64,000 bases of DNA from Chersky-840 sp963764205 (GTDB lineage Bacteria; Actinomycetota; Acidimicrobiia; Acidimicrobiales; UBA8190). The notes under the pieces are model-generated. The model was not told the DNA's origin. It was given only the letters and a program-made list of their open reading frames with translations, and did not search any database. Below are positions 44,506 through 53,422 of this stretch, one piece after another. The stretch covers positions 1,116,001 through 1,180,000 of the forward strand of contig CAVXRN010000002.1 of the NCBI GenBank assembly GCA_963764205.1, given 5' to 3'. Position 1 is the first letter of the stretch; every line of letters starts with the position of its first letter. Position numbers and translations under genes: made by a program.

Positions 44506-45336
44506 CTATCCCAGCTTCAGCAGCAGCAGGGCAGCGACGACCATCACCAGGCCGACCTGCATGAGCAGACGGGCCGGGATCCTCGAGGTCCAACCGTGCT
44601 CCTGCGCCGGGATCGCGATGCTCCCGGAGGAAACACTCGGCGCGTTCCCCAGCGCGGGCGAGACCGCCCATGCCGGGAGTGGGTTGCCGAACTCGGCGAC
44701 GACGGGGGGCGGAGGAGGAGGCGTCGTCGCGGAGGAAGGCTGCGTCGGCCATGGAGGATGCGTGTCTGACGGAGGAGGTGGCGCGGACGGGCTCGCGTGC
44801 GTCGGTTCGGACGGACGGTGGCCACGGTCGACGACAGTCGTCCGTGGCTTGGGCGACGACCGGGGCGTCGCCTGCACCTGACCGGTGGGCGCGCCATCGC
44901 TCGGCGACCCTCCGGGTGGGCCGGGCGGCGGTGGTGGCGGAGGAGGCGGTGATGCAACCGGCGCACTCGGCACGACCGGAGGAGGCGGCAGCGCACCTTC
45001 GACGGCGGACGAGCGGCCGTTGGCCCACGCCGGCGGGATTGCGGCGCTGTCCGATGCGGCGAGGCTGAGACGGTCAGCAGCTTCGGGTTCCACGACACGA
45101 CGCACGTACGCGAGCACGTCGCTCTCGAACGCGTCGTCATAGACGGCCGCGACCCGGTTCGCCTTCAGCCGTCGCTCCGCGGATTCCGCCGAGCCCGCGA
45201 TTTCTTGCAGTTCGAGCCACATGGTGCGCAGCTCGCCCTCGCTGCGCGCCACGAGAGCCTCGACGACGGCAACGGGGAGAATCTCCGCCAGGTCGGGCCT
45301 CACCGGTGAGCCGCCGGGATACAACGCCTCAGCCAT
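44506..45336 (-). CDS. Proline-rich tail-anchored membrane protein, unknown function
   Basis: A 276-residue protein from ATG 45336, overlapping the previous gene by 8 bases. Residues 1-95 form a helical, charged domain (MAEALYPGGSPVRPDLAEIL, GELRTMWLELQEIAGSAESAERRLKANRVA). Residues 100-245 are Pro/Ser/Thr-rich, including a run of about ten prolines. The C-terminus is a single hydrophobic helix (LLMQVGLVMVVAALLLLKLG) with nothing after it, as in tail-anchored proteins. I do not recognise a family. It is the last gene of the minus-strand run from the exosortase cluster. Confidence 0.7.
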   Translation of the reverse strand: MAEALYPGGSPVRPDLAEILPVAVVEALVARSEGELRTMWLELQEIAGSAESAERRLKANRVAAVYDDAFESDVLAYVRRVVEPEAADRLSLAASDSAAIPPAWANGRSSAVEGALPPPPVVPSAPVASPPPPPPPPPGPPGGSPSDGAPTGQVQATPRSSPKPRTTVVDRGHRPSEPTHASPSAPPPPSDTHPPWPTQPSSATTPPPPPPVVAEFGNPLPAWAVSPALGNAPSVSSGSIAIPAQEHGWTSRIPARLLMQVGLVMVVAALLLLKLG

Positions 45337-45808
45337 GGTCCGACTCCGGATCAGTGGCCCCGGTCGGCGTCCGTGCGTCGCGCTCCGGCCAGGACGAACG
45401 GAGGTGCTCGAGGTGCAGTTGGAGCCGTTCCAGGCGATCGATGGCGTGGACCTCCGGCGCACCGTCAGGCACCGCCCCGGCTCCGCGTTCTGCCCCGTCG
45501 ACGCCATAGGTCGGGGGAACGGCGGGGAGCACCCGGGCCTCAAGTCCTGGTGGCGCGAGGTGGAGTGGCCCCGGGCTCGCATCCGGATCACGCCGCAGCG
45601 CCAGGGCCAGGACGATCCACTCCCCCACCTTCTGCTCGAGGGATTCGATGCGCTGCTCCAGCTCCGTGGCCCGTTCGAGACGAGCCCGCGCCCGAGCGAT
45701 GGCCACCTCGAGCTCGATCCGCTTGTCCGCCACCGCGCCCAGATAGTCCTCGACGGACTGGCGCGTGTAGACCCGGGGCACGGCCATCTCCGCCGGTTCG
45801 GTTATCAC
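45329..45808 (-). CDS. Coiled-coil protein, unknown function
   Basis: A 159-residue protein. Residues 8-70 (VPRVYTRQSVEDYLGAVADK, ARARARLERATELEQRIESLEQKVGEWIV) form a coiled coil with a DivIVA-like flavour but without its conserved motifs; residues 100-159 include a second helical segment (IDRLERLQLHLEHLRSSW). The start is ATG 45808 or 45787. A good promoter lies 59 bases upstream, so this gene and the proline-rich one may form a sub-operon. The two probably interact. Confidence 0.65.
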   Translation of the reverse strand: MITEPAEMAVPRVYTRQSVEDYLGAVADKRIELEVAIARARARLERATELEQRIESLEQKVGEWIVLALALRRDPDASPGPLHLAPPGLEARVLPAVPPTYGVDGAERGAGAVPDGAPEVHAIDRLERLQLHLEHLRSSWPERDARTPTGATDPESDHG

Positions 45809-45873
45809 CGTCCCCGCCCGCGCACATCCGCAACCAACGCCACCGACCCCCCGGGCATTCCAAATCTAGTAAA

Positions 45874-45903
45874 ATGATAGTCTTTGTAGAGAAGTTGGTG
45901 CAA
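45874..45903 (-). promoter_or_regulatory. Sigma-70-type promoter for the coiled-coil gene
   Basis: On the minus strand TTGCAC (45903-45898) and TATCAT (45879-45874) are spaced 18 bases apart in an AT-rich island unusual for this window, placing a start near 45867. It sits in the 118-base gap after pstB. A second TTGCAC just upstream could serve as another -35. Confidence 0.6.
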
Positions 45904-45926
45904 GGGTGGTGCAAGAAGGGCCCGCC

Positions 45927-46757
45927 TCAACCGAATCTGCCCAGGACGTAATCCGAGGTCCGACGGTCCTGAGGCTCGTTGAACATCGCGTCGGTGGGCC
46001 CGTGCTCGACGATGTAGCCGGGCATCCCCTGCTCGGCCAGGAAAAACGCGGTGTAGTCCGACACCCGGGTGGCTTGCTGCATGTTGTGGGTCACGATCAC
46101 CACCGTGACCTCGGCTCGGAGCTCCTCGATCGTCGTCTCGATTCGGCGGGTGGAGGTGGGGTCGAGGGCCGAACAGGGTTCGTCCATGAGCAGGATTCGG
46201 GGACGGATCGCGAGCGCACGAGCGATGCACAGCCGTTGCTGTTGACCACCCGACAGCGCTCCGCCCGGCGCCCGCAACCGGTCCGAGACCTCGTTCCAGA
46301 GGCCGGCCTTCGAGAGGCACTCGAAGACGAGCGCGTCCTTGGTGTCCTGATCAGCCCGGGTCCCGGTGAGCTTCAGGCCCGACAGCACGTTGTCGTAGAT
46401 CGACATGGCGGGGAACGGGTTGGGCTTCTGGAAGACCATGCCGATGTTGCGTCGGGCCGCGGTCAGTCGCCAGGTCGCGTCGTAGATGTCGCTGCCGTCG
46501 AGCAGGACCTCCCCCGCCAGTGACGCCGAAGGGGTGAGCTCGTGCATGCGGTTGAGGATGCGCAGGAACGTCGACTTCCCACACCCCGAGGGTCCGATGA
46601 GGGCGGTCACCTGCCCTGCGGCCATGGTCAACGAGACGCGGTCCAGGACGTGGTGATCACCGAACCACGCGGAGATGTCGCGAGCTTCGAGCGTGGCCGA
46701 CTGGCTTTTCGCGCCCGTGACCGCAGTCAACGTGAGGGTGGGGGCGAATTGAGTCAT
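45927..46757 (-). CDS. pstB: Phosphate ABC transporter ATP-binding protein PstB
   Basis: A 276-residue ABC ATPase. Walker A ALIGPSGCGKSTFLRILNRM, Q-loop MVFQKPNPFPAMSIYDNV, signature LSGGQQQRLCIARALA, Walker B ILLMDEPCSALDP and H-loop VTHNMQQATRVSD; the PNPFP element is typical of PstB. It is separated from pstCA by three genes for surface proteins, so it is the last transporter gene of the cluster rather than adjacent to pstA. No phoU follows. Confidence 0.93.
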   Translation of the reverse strand: MTQFAPTLTLTAVTGAKSQSATLEARDISAWFGDHHVLDRVSLTMAAGQVTALIGPSGCGKSTFLRILNRMHELTPSASLAGEVLLDGSDIYDATWRLTAARRNIGMVFQKPNPFPAMSIYDNVLSGLKLTGTRADQDTKDALVFECLSKAGLWNEVSDRLRAPGGALSGGQQQRLCIARALAIRPRILLMDEPCSALDPTSTRRIETTIEELRAEVTVVIVTHNMQQATRVSDYTAFFLAEQGMPGYIVEHGPTDAMFNEPQDRRTSDYVLGRFG

Positions 46758-46806
46758 GACGAGCCCTCGGAGCGCCCGTTGTTTGATCGGTTGATCATTG
46801 GAGACC

Positions 46807-47814
46807 TCACATCAGGTTGGGAAGAAGCAGAGAGGCATGACTGGCGACGACATAGGCGGCGACGATGACAGGTGCGCTGAAGATGATCCACGTTTGGGCG
46901 TGACCTCGTCGATGCCACGTCCAGACCGCCCCTGTCAGGACGAGCGCGAGCACACCGAGCCACAGCGCCAAGACCCACAGACTCCCGGTGTCGATGCCCA
47001 GAGGGCTCTCGTTGGCCGGGACCCGGTGCACCGCGGGCGAGGCCGCAGGCAACGGCGTGCCCACGAGATCGGCGTCGACCCAGAGGACCCCGGAGGGAAC
47101 GAAGCGGGAGCCGGTGGCCGTGGCAAGGGTGAGACGACCGCTCCCGGCGGCCAGGGGCGGGACGACGTCACCGGCCCGCCGCGTGTCGACGACCCGGAAG
47201 GTCGACGACCCGACCTGGGTCACCACCTTGATCGACTCCCCTTTGTGGAGCTCGTCCAAACGACCGAATGGCCCACCGTAGGCCGCGGCCCGGCCGAAGA
47301 TGATGCTGGTACCCGCACCGCCGGGGAAGATCGTGGAGCGAACGTGGCCCGGCCCGGACATGAGGACGGCGCTCGTCGTCCCTTCGCCCACCACTTCCTT
47401 CACCCCGATCGACGGGATCTGGAGTAGCGCGATGGGGGTGCCGAGGGACAGCGGGCGACGGTGGGGACCGGTCGGTCCCAGCGGTGCGGTGCCCAAGGCC
47501 AGCTGCTGCCGGAAGGAATCGAACAGCCTGGTTTGCGCGGCCTGGTGCTCCACCCCGCTTCCCAATTCGAGATTGAGGGCGAGTCCCAGGACGACGGCTG
47601 ACAGCGTCAGCAGCGCGACGCGCACGACGTCGGTGAGCGACCCGGTCGGCGTGGGCTCGGGGCCGGGGCCGGGGCCCGGGGCCGGGCCCGCGTAGGGCCA
47701 ACCGGTGCTGAGCTCACCCACGCGTTGTGGTCCGCCCCCCGGTGACCAGGGTTCGGGGGTCCCCCGCGCATCGGGAGCCCACGCGTAGGGCTCGATCAAC
47801 GCGTTCTGGCTCAT
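46807..47814 (-). CDS. Sortase-fold protein lacking catalytic His and Cys (pseudo-sortase)
   Basis: A 335-residue membrane protein: Pro/Gly-rich N-terminus, TM1 (VVRVALLTLSAVVLGLALNL), a class E/F-like sortase domain (about 125-250) and two C-terminal TM helices (LWVLALWLGVLALVLTGAVW and IIFSAPVIVAAYVVASHASL). The core is recognisable (IPSIGVKEVVGEG, MSGPGHVRSTIFPGGAGTSIIFG, AYGGPFGRLDELHKGE). In active sortases the next residue after IxG is His; here it is R175 (FGRAAAYGGPF). The TLxTC motif reads LTLATATG, with Ala233 where Cys should be; R237 may still be the conserved Arg. ATG 47814 overlaps the stop of the LPLTG protein gene (ATGA). Confidence 0.8.
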   Translation of the reverse strand: MSQNALIEPYAWAPDARGTPEPWSPGGGPQRVGELSTGWPYAGPAPGPGPGPEPTPTGSLTDVVRVALLTLSAVVLGLALNLELGSGVEHQAAQTRLFDSFRQQLALGTAPLGPTGPHRRPLSLGTPIALLQIPSIGVKEVVGEGTTSAVLMSGPGHVRSTIFPGGAGTSIIFGRAAAYGGPFGRLDELHKGESIKVVTQVGSSTFRVVDTRRAGDVVPPLAAGSGRLTLATATGSRFVPSGVLWVDADLVGTPLPAASPAVHRVPANESPLGIDTGSLWVLALWLGVLALVLTGAVWTWHRRGHAQTWIIFSAPVIVAAYVVASHASLLLPNLM

Positions 47815-48860
47815 CCGCGAACTGTCCCGACGAGGAGACCCCGGGCTCGGCGCATCCGGACGCTCCAGCCCAGGACGAAGAGGCCCGAGCCGATACACAG
47901 CATCCCGACGGCGACCTCCTGCTGGACCGACGCTCCGGTCAGGGGAAGCGACGACGAGTCCGCCGTCGTCGGTGCCACAGCGGAGTCGCCGGTGCCACTC
48001 GACGAACCAGACGACGTCGAGATCGGGGTGGTGGTGCTCGACCCACCCGTCGTCGTGGTGGCGCCGGCCACGGTCGACGTCGTGGTACTCGATGTCGTGG
48101 CCGCCGTGGTGCTCGTCGTGGCGGTGGTGCCGGCCGCGGTGGTCGTCGAGGTGGTGGTCGACGACGAAGTGGTCGGCGAGCCCCCCGCTCCCGTCGTGGT
48201 CGTGGTGCCCGACGTCGAGCTCGGGCCCGGCACCGCGCTCCACACGAACCCGTTGGGATCAGCGGTGCTGGCGGTGAAGGTGACCTCGGTGTTCCAGTAG
48301 TCGCTCAGCACCCCGGCGCTCGTCGCACAGGCGATACCCGCCTCCCACACGCCGCTCGTGCCACCGGTGTAGAGCAACGACGCCAGCGTCTCGCCGTCGC
48401 TCAGCAGCGGTGCCCATTCGAAGTTGGTCGGGATTCCGATGATCTGCCCGGTGGTGATGGCCGTGTTGACCGGTCCGTAGTAGAGGCCGACATTGTTGAC
48501 GAAGCCGAGCCCGACGGAGGGGTGGGTCCCGAAGGTCACCGTCGTGACGTCGGTTCCCCGGGTGACCAGGTAGCTGTAGATGTGGTATCCCCCGGTCGAG
48601 GTGTCCCCCGAGCATGCCGCGTTGGCCGGCAGCGCGACCGAGAACATCGTGGCGGACCCTCCCGATGCCAGCGGGTTCGAAGACGGGTCCGTGATGGTGG
48701 CGGTTCCCCCCAGGGTCGCGGCCGATGCCGGGGTCGAGGCAGTGGCGGCCAGGTAGAGCGACCAACCCCCGGCCAGTACGAGGACCATGGCGCCGGCGTG
48801 CATGGCCGCCACGGTCGATCGGAGCAACTCGGCGGCTCGCCGCCTGTTAGTGATGGGCAT
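47811..48860 (-). CDS. Secreted DYWN-domain protein with LPLTG sorting signal (paralogue C)
   Basis: A 349-residue exported protein. Signal peptide (AGAMVLVLAGGWSLYLAATAS, cleaved near SAATLGG), then the about 165-residue DYWN domain (TATITDPSSNPLASGGSA, NAACSGDTSTGGYHIYSYL, GLYYGPVNTAITTGQIIGIP, IACATSAGVLSDYWNTEV), a Thr/Ser stalk of about 95 residues (TTTSTTTAAGTTATTS), the sorting motif LPLTG at 305-309, a TM helix and RMRRARG tail. This is a classic sortase substrate layout. Two Cys of the domain (AACSGD and IACATS) are shared by all four paralogues and probably form a disulfide. The adjacent sortase appears dead. Confidence 0.82.
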   Translation of the reverse strand: MPITNRRRAAELLRSTVAAMHAGAMVLVLAGGWSLYLAATASTPASAATLGGTATITDPSSNPLASGGSATMFSVALPANAACSGDTSTGGYHIYSYLVTRGTDVTTVTFGTHPSVGLGFVNNVGLYYGPVNTAITTGQIIGIPTNFEWAPLLSDGETLASLLYTGGTSGVWEAGIACATSAGVLSDYWNTEVTFTASTADPNGFVWSAVPGPSSTSGTTTTTGAGGSPTTSSSTTTSTTTAAGTTATTSTTAATTSSTTTSTVAGATTTTGGSSTTTPISTSSGSSSGTGDSAVAPTTADSSSLPLTGASVQQEVAVGMLCIGSGLFVLGWSVRMRRARGLLVGTVRG

Positions 48861-48926
48861 GGTCCCCCCTGGATCCTCGGTTGTCGCGAGATCGGTGTCG
48901 AATGGTCCGGTCGGTGAGGCGCGCCA

Positions 48927-51719
48927 TCACGACTGCACCCCAGGTGTCGGAAGGCTGTCCGGGTGTGTCGCGTTGCGACGGCGCCGGATGGGTATCAACA
49001 GTGCGCTGACCAACCCCGCGACCACCCCGACGAGCACGGCAATGGGCAGGGCCCAACGCAGCGCACCGATGCCGAAGTCCCCCGTGCGTGAGGTGCTCAG
49101 TATGGCGTGACGCGTCGCCGGCACCGTCGCCGGCACCGTGGCGGGGCCCGACGTCGAGGGGGTGCTGCCCGTTTCCGTCGGAACCGTCATCGGCTCGTTC
49201 CCCGAGACGATCGGTGACGGCACCGTCGCCGCTGGCGTCGTCGGGGACGTGATCTGGACGGCCGACACACTGGGGGGGGTCGAGGGGACCGGGGGGTTCA
49301 GGATCGTGGCGGTGGCAGCGAGGGTCTGGGCTTGCAACGCGGCCGGAAGGGGTGCATAGCCCGGCGGCAACTGACCGATCCCCACCCCCGGGACCTGCCC
49401 CGCGCCCGCGGCGTACTGCAGGAACGTGGCGAAGTTCTGACGATCGGTGGCGGCGAGGCTCACCGGGGTCGTCACCGCATAGGTGAGCAACGTCAAGGGG
49501 TAGGCACCTTGGATCGTCGTCGGCCCGGGATTCGGCGCGAGCACCCCGGGAACCGAACTCGGCACCATCGCCTGCTCGCCGGCCAGTAGCCCCTGTTGGT
49601 CGGGGGCGATGAAGGTCCGATTGGCAGTGTCGTCGCCGGCCCTGCTGAGGCTGGCCGTCTGCAGTCCGTACTGCGCGGCCGAGGCCGAGTCGGTGATGCT
49701 CAAGATGAAGCTGGTCCCACTCTCCTGTGGTCCGTTGGCCACCCAGGCGTCAGCGGGCGGGTTGGCCTGGTCGTCGGTCGTCTTCCCCCCGTCGTTGGAG
49801 GCCGCGGTCGCCTGGGCCGCGCCTTGCATCGTCAGCGCGTACGGTGACCAGTCCAGCACGCCGATCGGGCGAGCGGGCTCGGACGACGCACTGCCGTTGG
49901 GCTGGACCGTCTCGCCGGTGTCGACCTGGTACGGATCGCTCTTGGGGTAGTTGTTAGGTGTCGGCGGCGCGAACGCCAGTCCTGACGGGTTGACCGACGG
50001 GTTCGTGCTGTAGATCGGGTTCACGAGCATGGTGCCTTCATTGGCGGGCTCACCCGTCGACGCTCCACTGAGCCACGCTTCGGCCTCGGGATCGGACAGG
50101 ACCCAGTTCCACAGCGTGGAGGCGGCGTCGGAGGAGCTCTCCTCGACCACGAGCGCGGCGGCATCGAGCCCTCCGTTGTCCCCGGCCGCGAGCAATGTGA
50201 ACTCCGGGTTGTACTGGAGGAAATCGGGATCGGACAGCAGGCTGGTGGGGTTGTGCTGGACCCACGCGTACGCACTGGCGGTGTCGGCGCTCACGTCTTC
50301 CAACTGGGCCTTGTAGGACTCGGTGAGCAACTTGGCCACGAGGAGCGGCGTCAGGTACAGGTGTTCGACCTGGGTACCGGCCAGCGCCTGTTCGTCCGGT
50401 TGGGGCCCGGTGCCCTCGAGCGCCGGTTGTCGCTCGATGTTGAAACCGATGACCACCCCCGACAGCGTGAGCGGAGCGTAGACGACGGGGTCCGACGGGT
50501 CGGTCTGACTCGGCTCGATGGGATCGGAGAACACCGCCATCCCGGCGCCGCCGTACGACGCCTGGGTCAGGTCCTGGCGAGCCTGGTCGTCGCTCAGGTA
50601 CGAATAGCTGTACGGAGGCGTGCCCGGCTGGGCGCACAGCGAAGGCTGCCAGCTCGACACCGCCGACACGGCCAGCTCACTGCCCACGATCCGCTCTTCG
50701 TTGGCCCCCAGCGCGCACGCGCTGCCTACAGGCTTGAACAACAAGGGGATGGAGATGCGGTTGGCCCACGCCACAGGGTTGAGCGGCGATGTGACAACGC
50801 TGCTGGCGTTGACGTTGCTCGGGTTCTCCTCGATTGCGGTTCCGCGCGGCACGATCACCAGCCAACAGTGCGGAACCGTCTGCGAGCCGTCGGCTGCGGT
50901 CTGTACCGCCTGCCCACATCCGAGGCCCGGCGCCTCGAGCCCGGTGTCGACCTGGAACAACTGCTGCCCGTCACCGTCATCGTAGGTGCGGGCGAAGTCG
51001 ATCTCGTTCGTGTCGTTGAAGCTGAAGTACGGATCGTTCGAGAACGAACAGGCCACCGCGGAGTTGGCGACACAGTTGAGGTTTGCCGACACGTTGACGA
51101 CGGTCCCGTCGACGGCGTCGAAGGGCTCGAACTTGTCGCCGGTGCCGTTGGTCCCGCTGTCGACGTAGCCCGAGACCTGATCGAAATTGCTCCACGCCGC
51201 CGATGCGAGCACCCTCGAGTACTGGAACCCGGTCTGCGCGATCGGGTAGGAGGTCGTCGGTGTGCCGCTTTCGCCCCCGAACTCGCATTGCGTCGGCGAC
51301 GGACCTGGGTCGATGGCGGTGAGCGGATCCGTCGGCGACGGGTCACCCCAGCACTCGAAGATCTGTAGGTAGTTCTCGTTGAACGTCGTGAACGACGACT
51401 CCCCCGGACCGCTGTCGGTCGGCACACCCCCCGTCCACGAGACAGAGATGGCCTGGTTCTCGAGGTTCGTCGTCTGGTTGACCGAGATCTTCAGATTCGA
51501 GAACTCGCCCCGCCCGTCGACGGTGACGGCCCCGGACGCGGCGGGGAGCGAGGTGACGGTCCCTTGGGAGTCCGCCAACGGATTAGCCGCCGCGGAGGCG
51601 TGGGGCTGGATCCCGGGCACGAACACGAGGACGGCCAACGCCGCCAACGCGGCCCCCAGTGCCGTCAGACGCTCTCGGCGATCGAGCGGCCCGGATCGCC
51701 GACCGGAGAAGACGGTCAC
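48927..51719 (-). CDS. Large secreted binding-protein-like surface protein
   Basis: A 930-residue protein from GTG 51719, overlapping the pstS stop (GTGA). It has a signal peptide (ALGAALAALAVLVFVPGIQP), a long extracellular region and a C-terminal TM (WALPIAVLVGVVAGLVSALL) with IRRRRN. Residues 400-560 have PBP-like features (YGGAGMAVFSDPIEPSQTDPSD, VVYAPLTLSGVVIGFNIERQ, YLTPLLVAKLLTESYK), as in periplasmic phosphate-binding-like proteins. A Pro/Thr/Ser-rich stalk precedes the TM. I do not recognise a named family. Its place within the pst genes suggests it works with the transporter. Confidence 0.75.
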   Translation of the reverse strand: MTVFSGRRSGPLDRRERLTALGAALAALAVLVFVPGIQPHASAAANPLADSQGTVTSLPAASGAVTVDGRGEFSNLKISVNQTTNLENQAISVSWTGGVPTDSGPGESSFTTFNENYLQIFECWGDPSPTDPLTAIDPGPSPTQCEFGGESGTPTTSYPIAQTGFQYSRVLASAAWSNFDQVSGYVDSGTNGTGDKFEPFDAVDGTVVNVSANLNCVANSAVACSFSNDPYFSFNDTNEIDFARTYDDGDGQQLFQVDTGLEAPGLGCGQAVQTAADGSQTVPHCWLVIVPRGTAIEENPSNVNASSVVTSPLNPVAWANRISIPLLFKPVGSACALGANEERIVGSELAVSAVSSWQPSLCAQPGTPPYSYSYLSDDQARQDLTQASYGGAGMAVFSDPIEPSQTDPSDPVVYAPLTLSGVVIGFNIERQPALEGTGPQPDEQALAGTQVEHLYLTPLLVAKLLTESYKAQLEDVSADTASAYAWVQHNPTSLLSDPDFLQYNPEFTLLAAGDNGGLDAAALVVEESSSDAASTLWNWVLSDPEAEAWLSGASTGEPANEGTMLVNPIYSTNPSVNPSGLAFAPPTPNNYPKSDPYQVDTGETVQPNGSASSEPARPIGVLDWSPYALTMQGAAQATAASNDGGKTTDDQANPPADAWVANGPQESGTSFILSITDSASAAQYGLQTASLSRAGDDTANRTFIAPDQQGLLAGEQAMVPSSVPGVLAPNPGPTTIQGAYPLTLLTYAVTTPVSLAATDRQNFATFLQYAAGAGQVPGVGIGQLPPGYAPLPAALQAQTLAATATILNPPVPSTPPSVSAVQITSPTTPAATVPSPIVSGNEPMTVPTETGSTPSTSGPATVPATVPATRHAILSTSRTGDFGIGALRWALPIAVLVGVVAGLVSALLIPIRRRRNATHPDSLPTPGVQS

Positions 51720-53422
51720 TGGTCCTTCCGCCTCAGCCGGCGCGACAGCAACCCGGGGATGAAGATGGCGGCCAACAGGATCACCAGGACGAGCACCATG
51801 ATCGTCTGGGTCGATGACCACCCCCCCGCCGTGGACAGCGTTACCGGCGTGGCGAACAACGACGTCTGGCTCGGATCCGACGTCGACGTCCCTCCGGTCG
51901 CGATGGCGGCGCTGTTGCATGCGCTGTCGGCCGGGGCACATGGTGCCGTGGTGGTCGTGGCTGCAGCACCACCCGGATCGCCCTCCGCCGCGGCAGCAGC
52001 GCCGACCCCTGGTGCGGCGGTCGCGGTGCGCGCCGCTGCCGCGCTGGCCGCCTTGGTCGTGGTCGTCGCCTTGGCCGCGCCGCTCACCGGAGTCGAGACG
52101 CTTTGTGCTCCCCCCGTACCCGTCGTGCACTGGGTCGGCCCTTGTTTGTCGCAGGCCGGGGGGTACGGAGCGGTCTGCGCCAGCAGGTTCGCCCCGCTCG
52201 GAGTGAACGTCGGGTTGTTGCAACTCTGGATGTTGATGTTCTGCACCTGGGCGCCGGGGATCTTGGCGATCTGCGCGAAACTCGCCTGGACCAGGTTGAT
52301 CGGCATGGGGGAATACCCCAACGACGCCGACGACTGCTGGCCCTGGCACATGGCGTAGTACGAGAAGGCCGCCAAGGTCTTGCCCTTTTCCGCGGTGAAG
52401 TTGCCCTGGGTGGTGATCGGCAGGATCAGGTAGCTGTAGGACGACAGCGGGTACGTGCGCGGATCGGGGTCGGTCCAGACGTTCTGCAGGTTCTCGGTCA
52501 GGTAGACCGACGGGTCGGTATTGGCGGTCTCGATCTGTGCCTGGAGCAGTGACACCGCAACGTTCTGCGGCGTCGGCTCGGTGTAGTACCCGGCGGTATT
52601 GAGCATCTGCGCCACGGGGAATTTGGCGTTGAGGGCATAGGAGTAGTTGACATAGCCGATCGACCCCGCCGCGTAGTTCGCCGACACGTAGGCGGAGACT
52701 CCCAGGTCGCCGGACTGCGCGATCATGCCGGTCACGGTCGGATAGAACGAGGTCGGCCCGCACGCGGGCGCCCGGCCCGAGGTGTTGCAGAACGCATTCC
52801 AGATCGACGGGTACTGGCTGATCATCCACTGCGAGAACTCGAAGCTGTCCCCCGCCCCGTCGGAGCGCACCACCGGGACGATGGGCTCGTTGGGAAGGTG
52901 CAGTCCCGGATTGTCCGCCGCGATGGCCGGATTGCTCCAATTCGTAATCGCACCGGTGAAGATCTTGGCGATGTTCTGGCCCGACAGCCGCAGGTTGGTG
53001 ACGCGCTGGCCGTTGATCATGAGGTTGTACATGAAGACCGTGCCACCTGCGGTGATCGGCATGTAGGCGTAACTCCCGGCCACGGGGTTCTCGGGCGCCG
53101 ATCCGTCATCGGGCTTGGTCTGGAAGGGGATGTCCGACGCCGCGAAGTCGACGGTGCCGTTGAGAAAAGCCTGGCGGCCTGCCGTCGACCCCGTCCCCGA
53201 GTAATTGACCCGCATGCCGTACTGCTGGACATCGGCGATCCACTGGTCGAGTGCATTCTCGGACCAGGTGGAGCCCGCACCCGTCACCGGGACATAACTC
53301 GAGGTGTCGGCGGTGGCGCGACCACCGGTGGCGACGATCATCGTGGTCACGACGACCACCGAGACGAGCGCCAAAGCCAGCACCCGCGACCGAACGGTCC
53401 GTGTGCGAAGTCGCAGCGTCAC
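51716..53422 (-). CDS. pstS: PstS-like phosphate-binding protein with C-terminal membrane anchor
   Basis: A 568-residue member of the PstS family. Signal peptide (VLALALVSVVVVTTMIVATGG), then PstS core: VTGAGSTWSENALDQWI, GTGSTAGRQAFLNGTVDFAASDIPF, IFTGAITNWSNPAI, VPVVRSDGAGDSFEF, DLGVSAYVSANYAAGSIGYV. Usual PstS is about 320-370 residues and a lipoprotein; this one has no lipobox but an Ala/Thr-rich stalk of about 100 residues and a C-terminal TM (TIMVLVLVILLAAIFIPGLL) with SRRLRRKDQ. It is therefore anchored at its C-terminus. GTG 53422 overlaps the pstA stop (GTGA). Confidence 0.85.
   Translation of the reverse strand: MTLRLRTRTVRSRVLALALVSVVVVTTMIVATGGRATADTSSYVPVTGAGSTWSENALDQWIADVQQYGMRVNYSGTGSTAGRQAFLNGTVDFAASDIPFQTKPDDGSAPENPVAGSYAYMPITAGGTVFMYNLMINGQRVTNLRLSGQNIAKIFTGAITNWSNPAIAADNPGLHLPNEPIVPVVRSDGAGDSFEFSQWMISQYPSIWNAFCNTSGRAPACGPTSFYPTVTGMIAQSGDLGVSAYVSANYAAGSIGYVNYSYALNAKFPVAQMLNTAGYYTEPTPQNVAVSLLQAQIETANTDPSVYLTENLQNVWTDPDPRTYPLSSYSYLILPITTQGNFTAEKGKTLAAFSYYAMCQGQQSSASLGYSPMPINLVQASFAQIAKIPGAQVQNINIQSCNNPTFTPSGANLLAQTAPYPPACDKQGPTQCTTGTGGAQSVSTPVSGAAKATTTTKAASAAAARTATAAPGVGAAAAAEGDPGGAAATTTTAPCAPADSACNSAAIATGGTSTSDPSQTSLFATPVTLSTAGGWSSTQTIMVLVLVILLAAIFIPGLLSRRLRRKDQ

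Noticed and set aside
48036..48240. Repetitive ACGACGTGGT-like sequence resembling a tandem array
   Set aside because: It encodes the Thr/Ser stalk of the LPLTG protein; codon repetition explains it. Not a CRISPR.
51720..52940. N-terminal extension of the 930-residue protein to a 1337-residue ORF
   Set aside because: The extra part overlaps pstS in another frame and has no homology; GTG 51719 with GTGA overlap and a signal peptide fits better.
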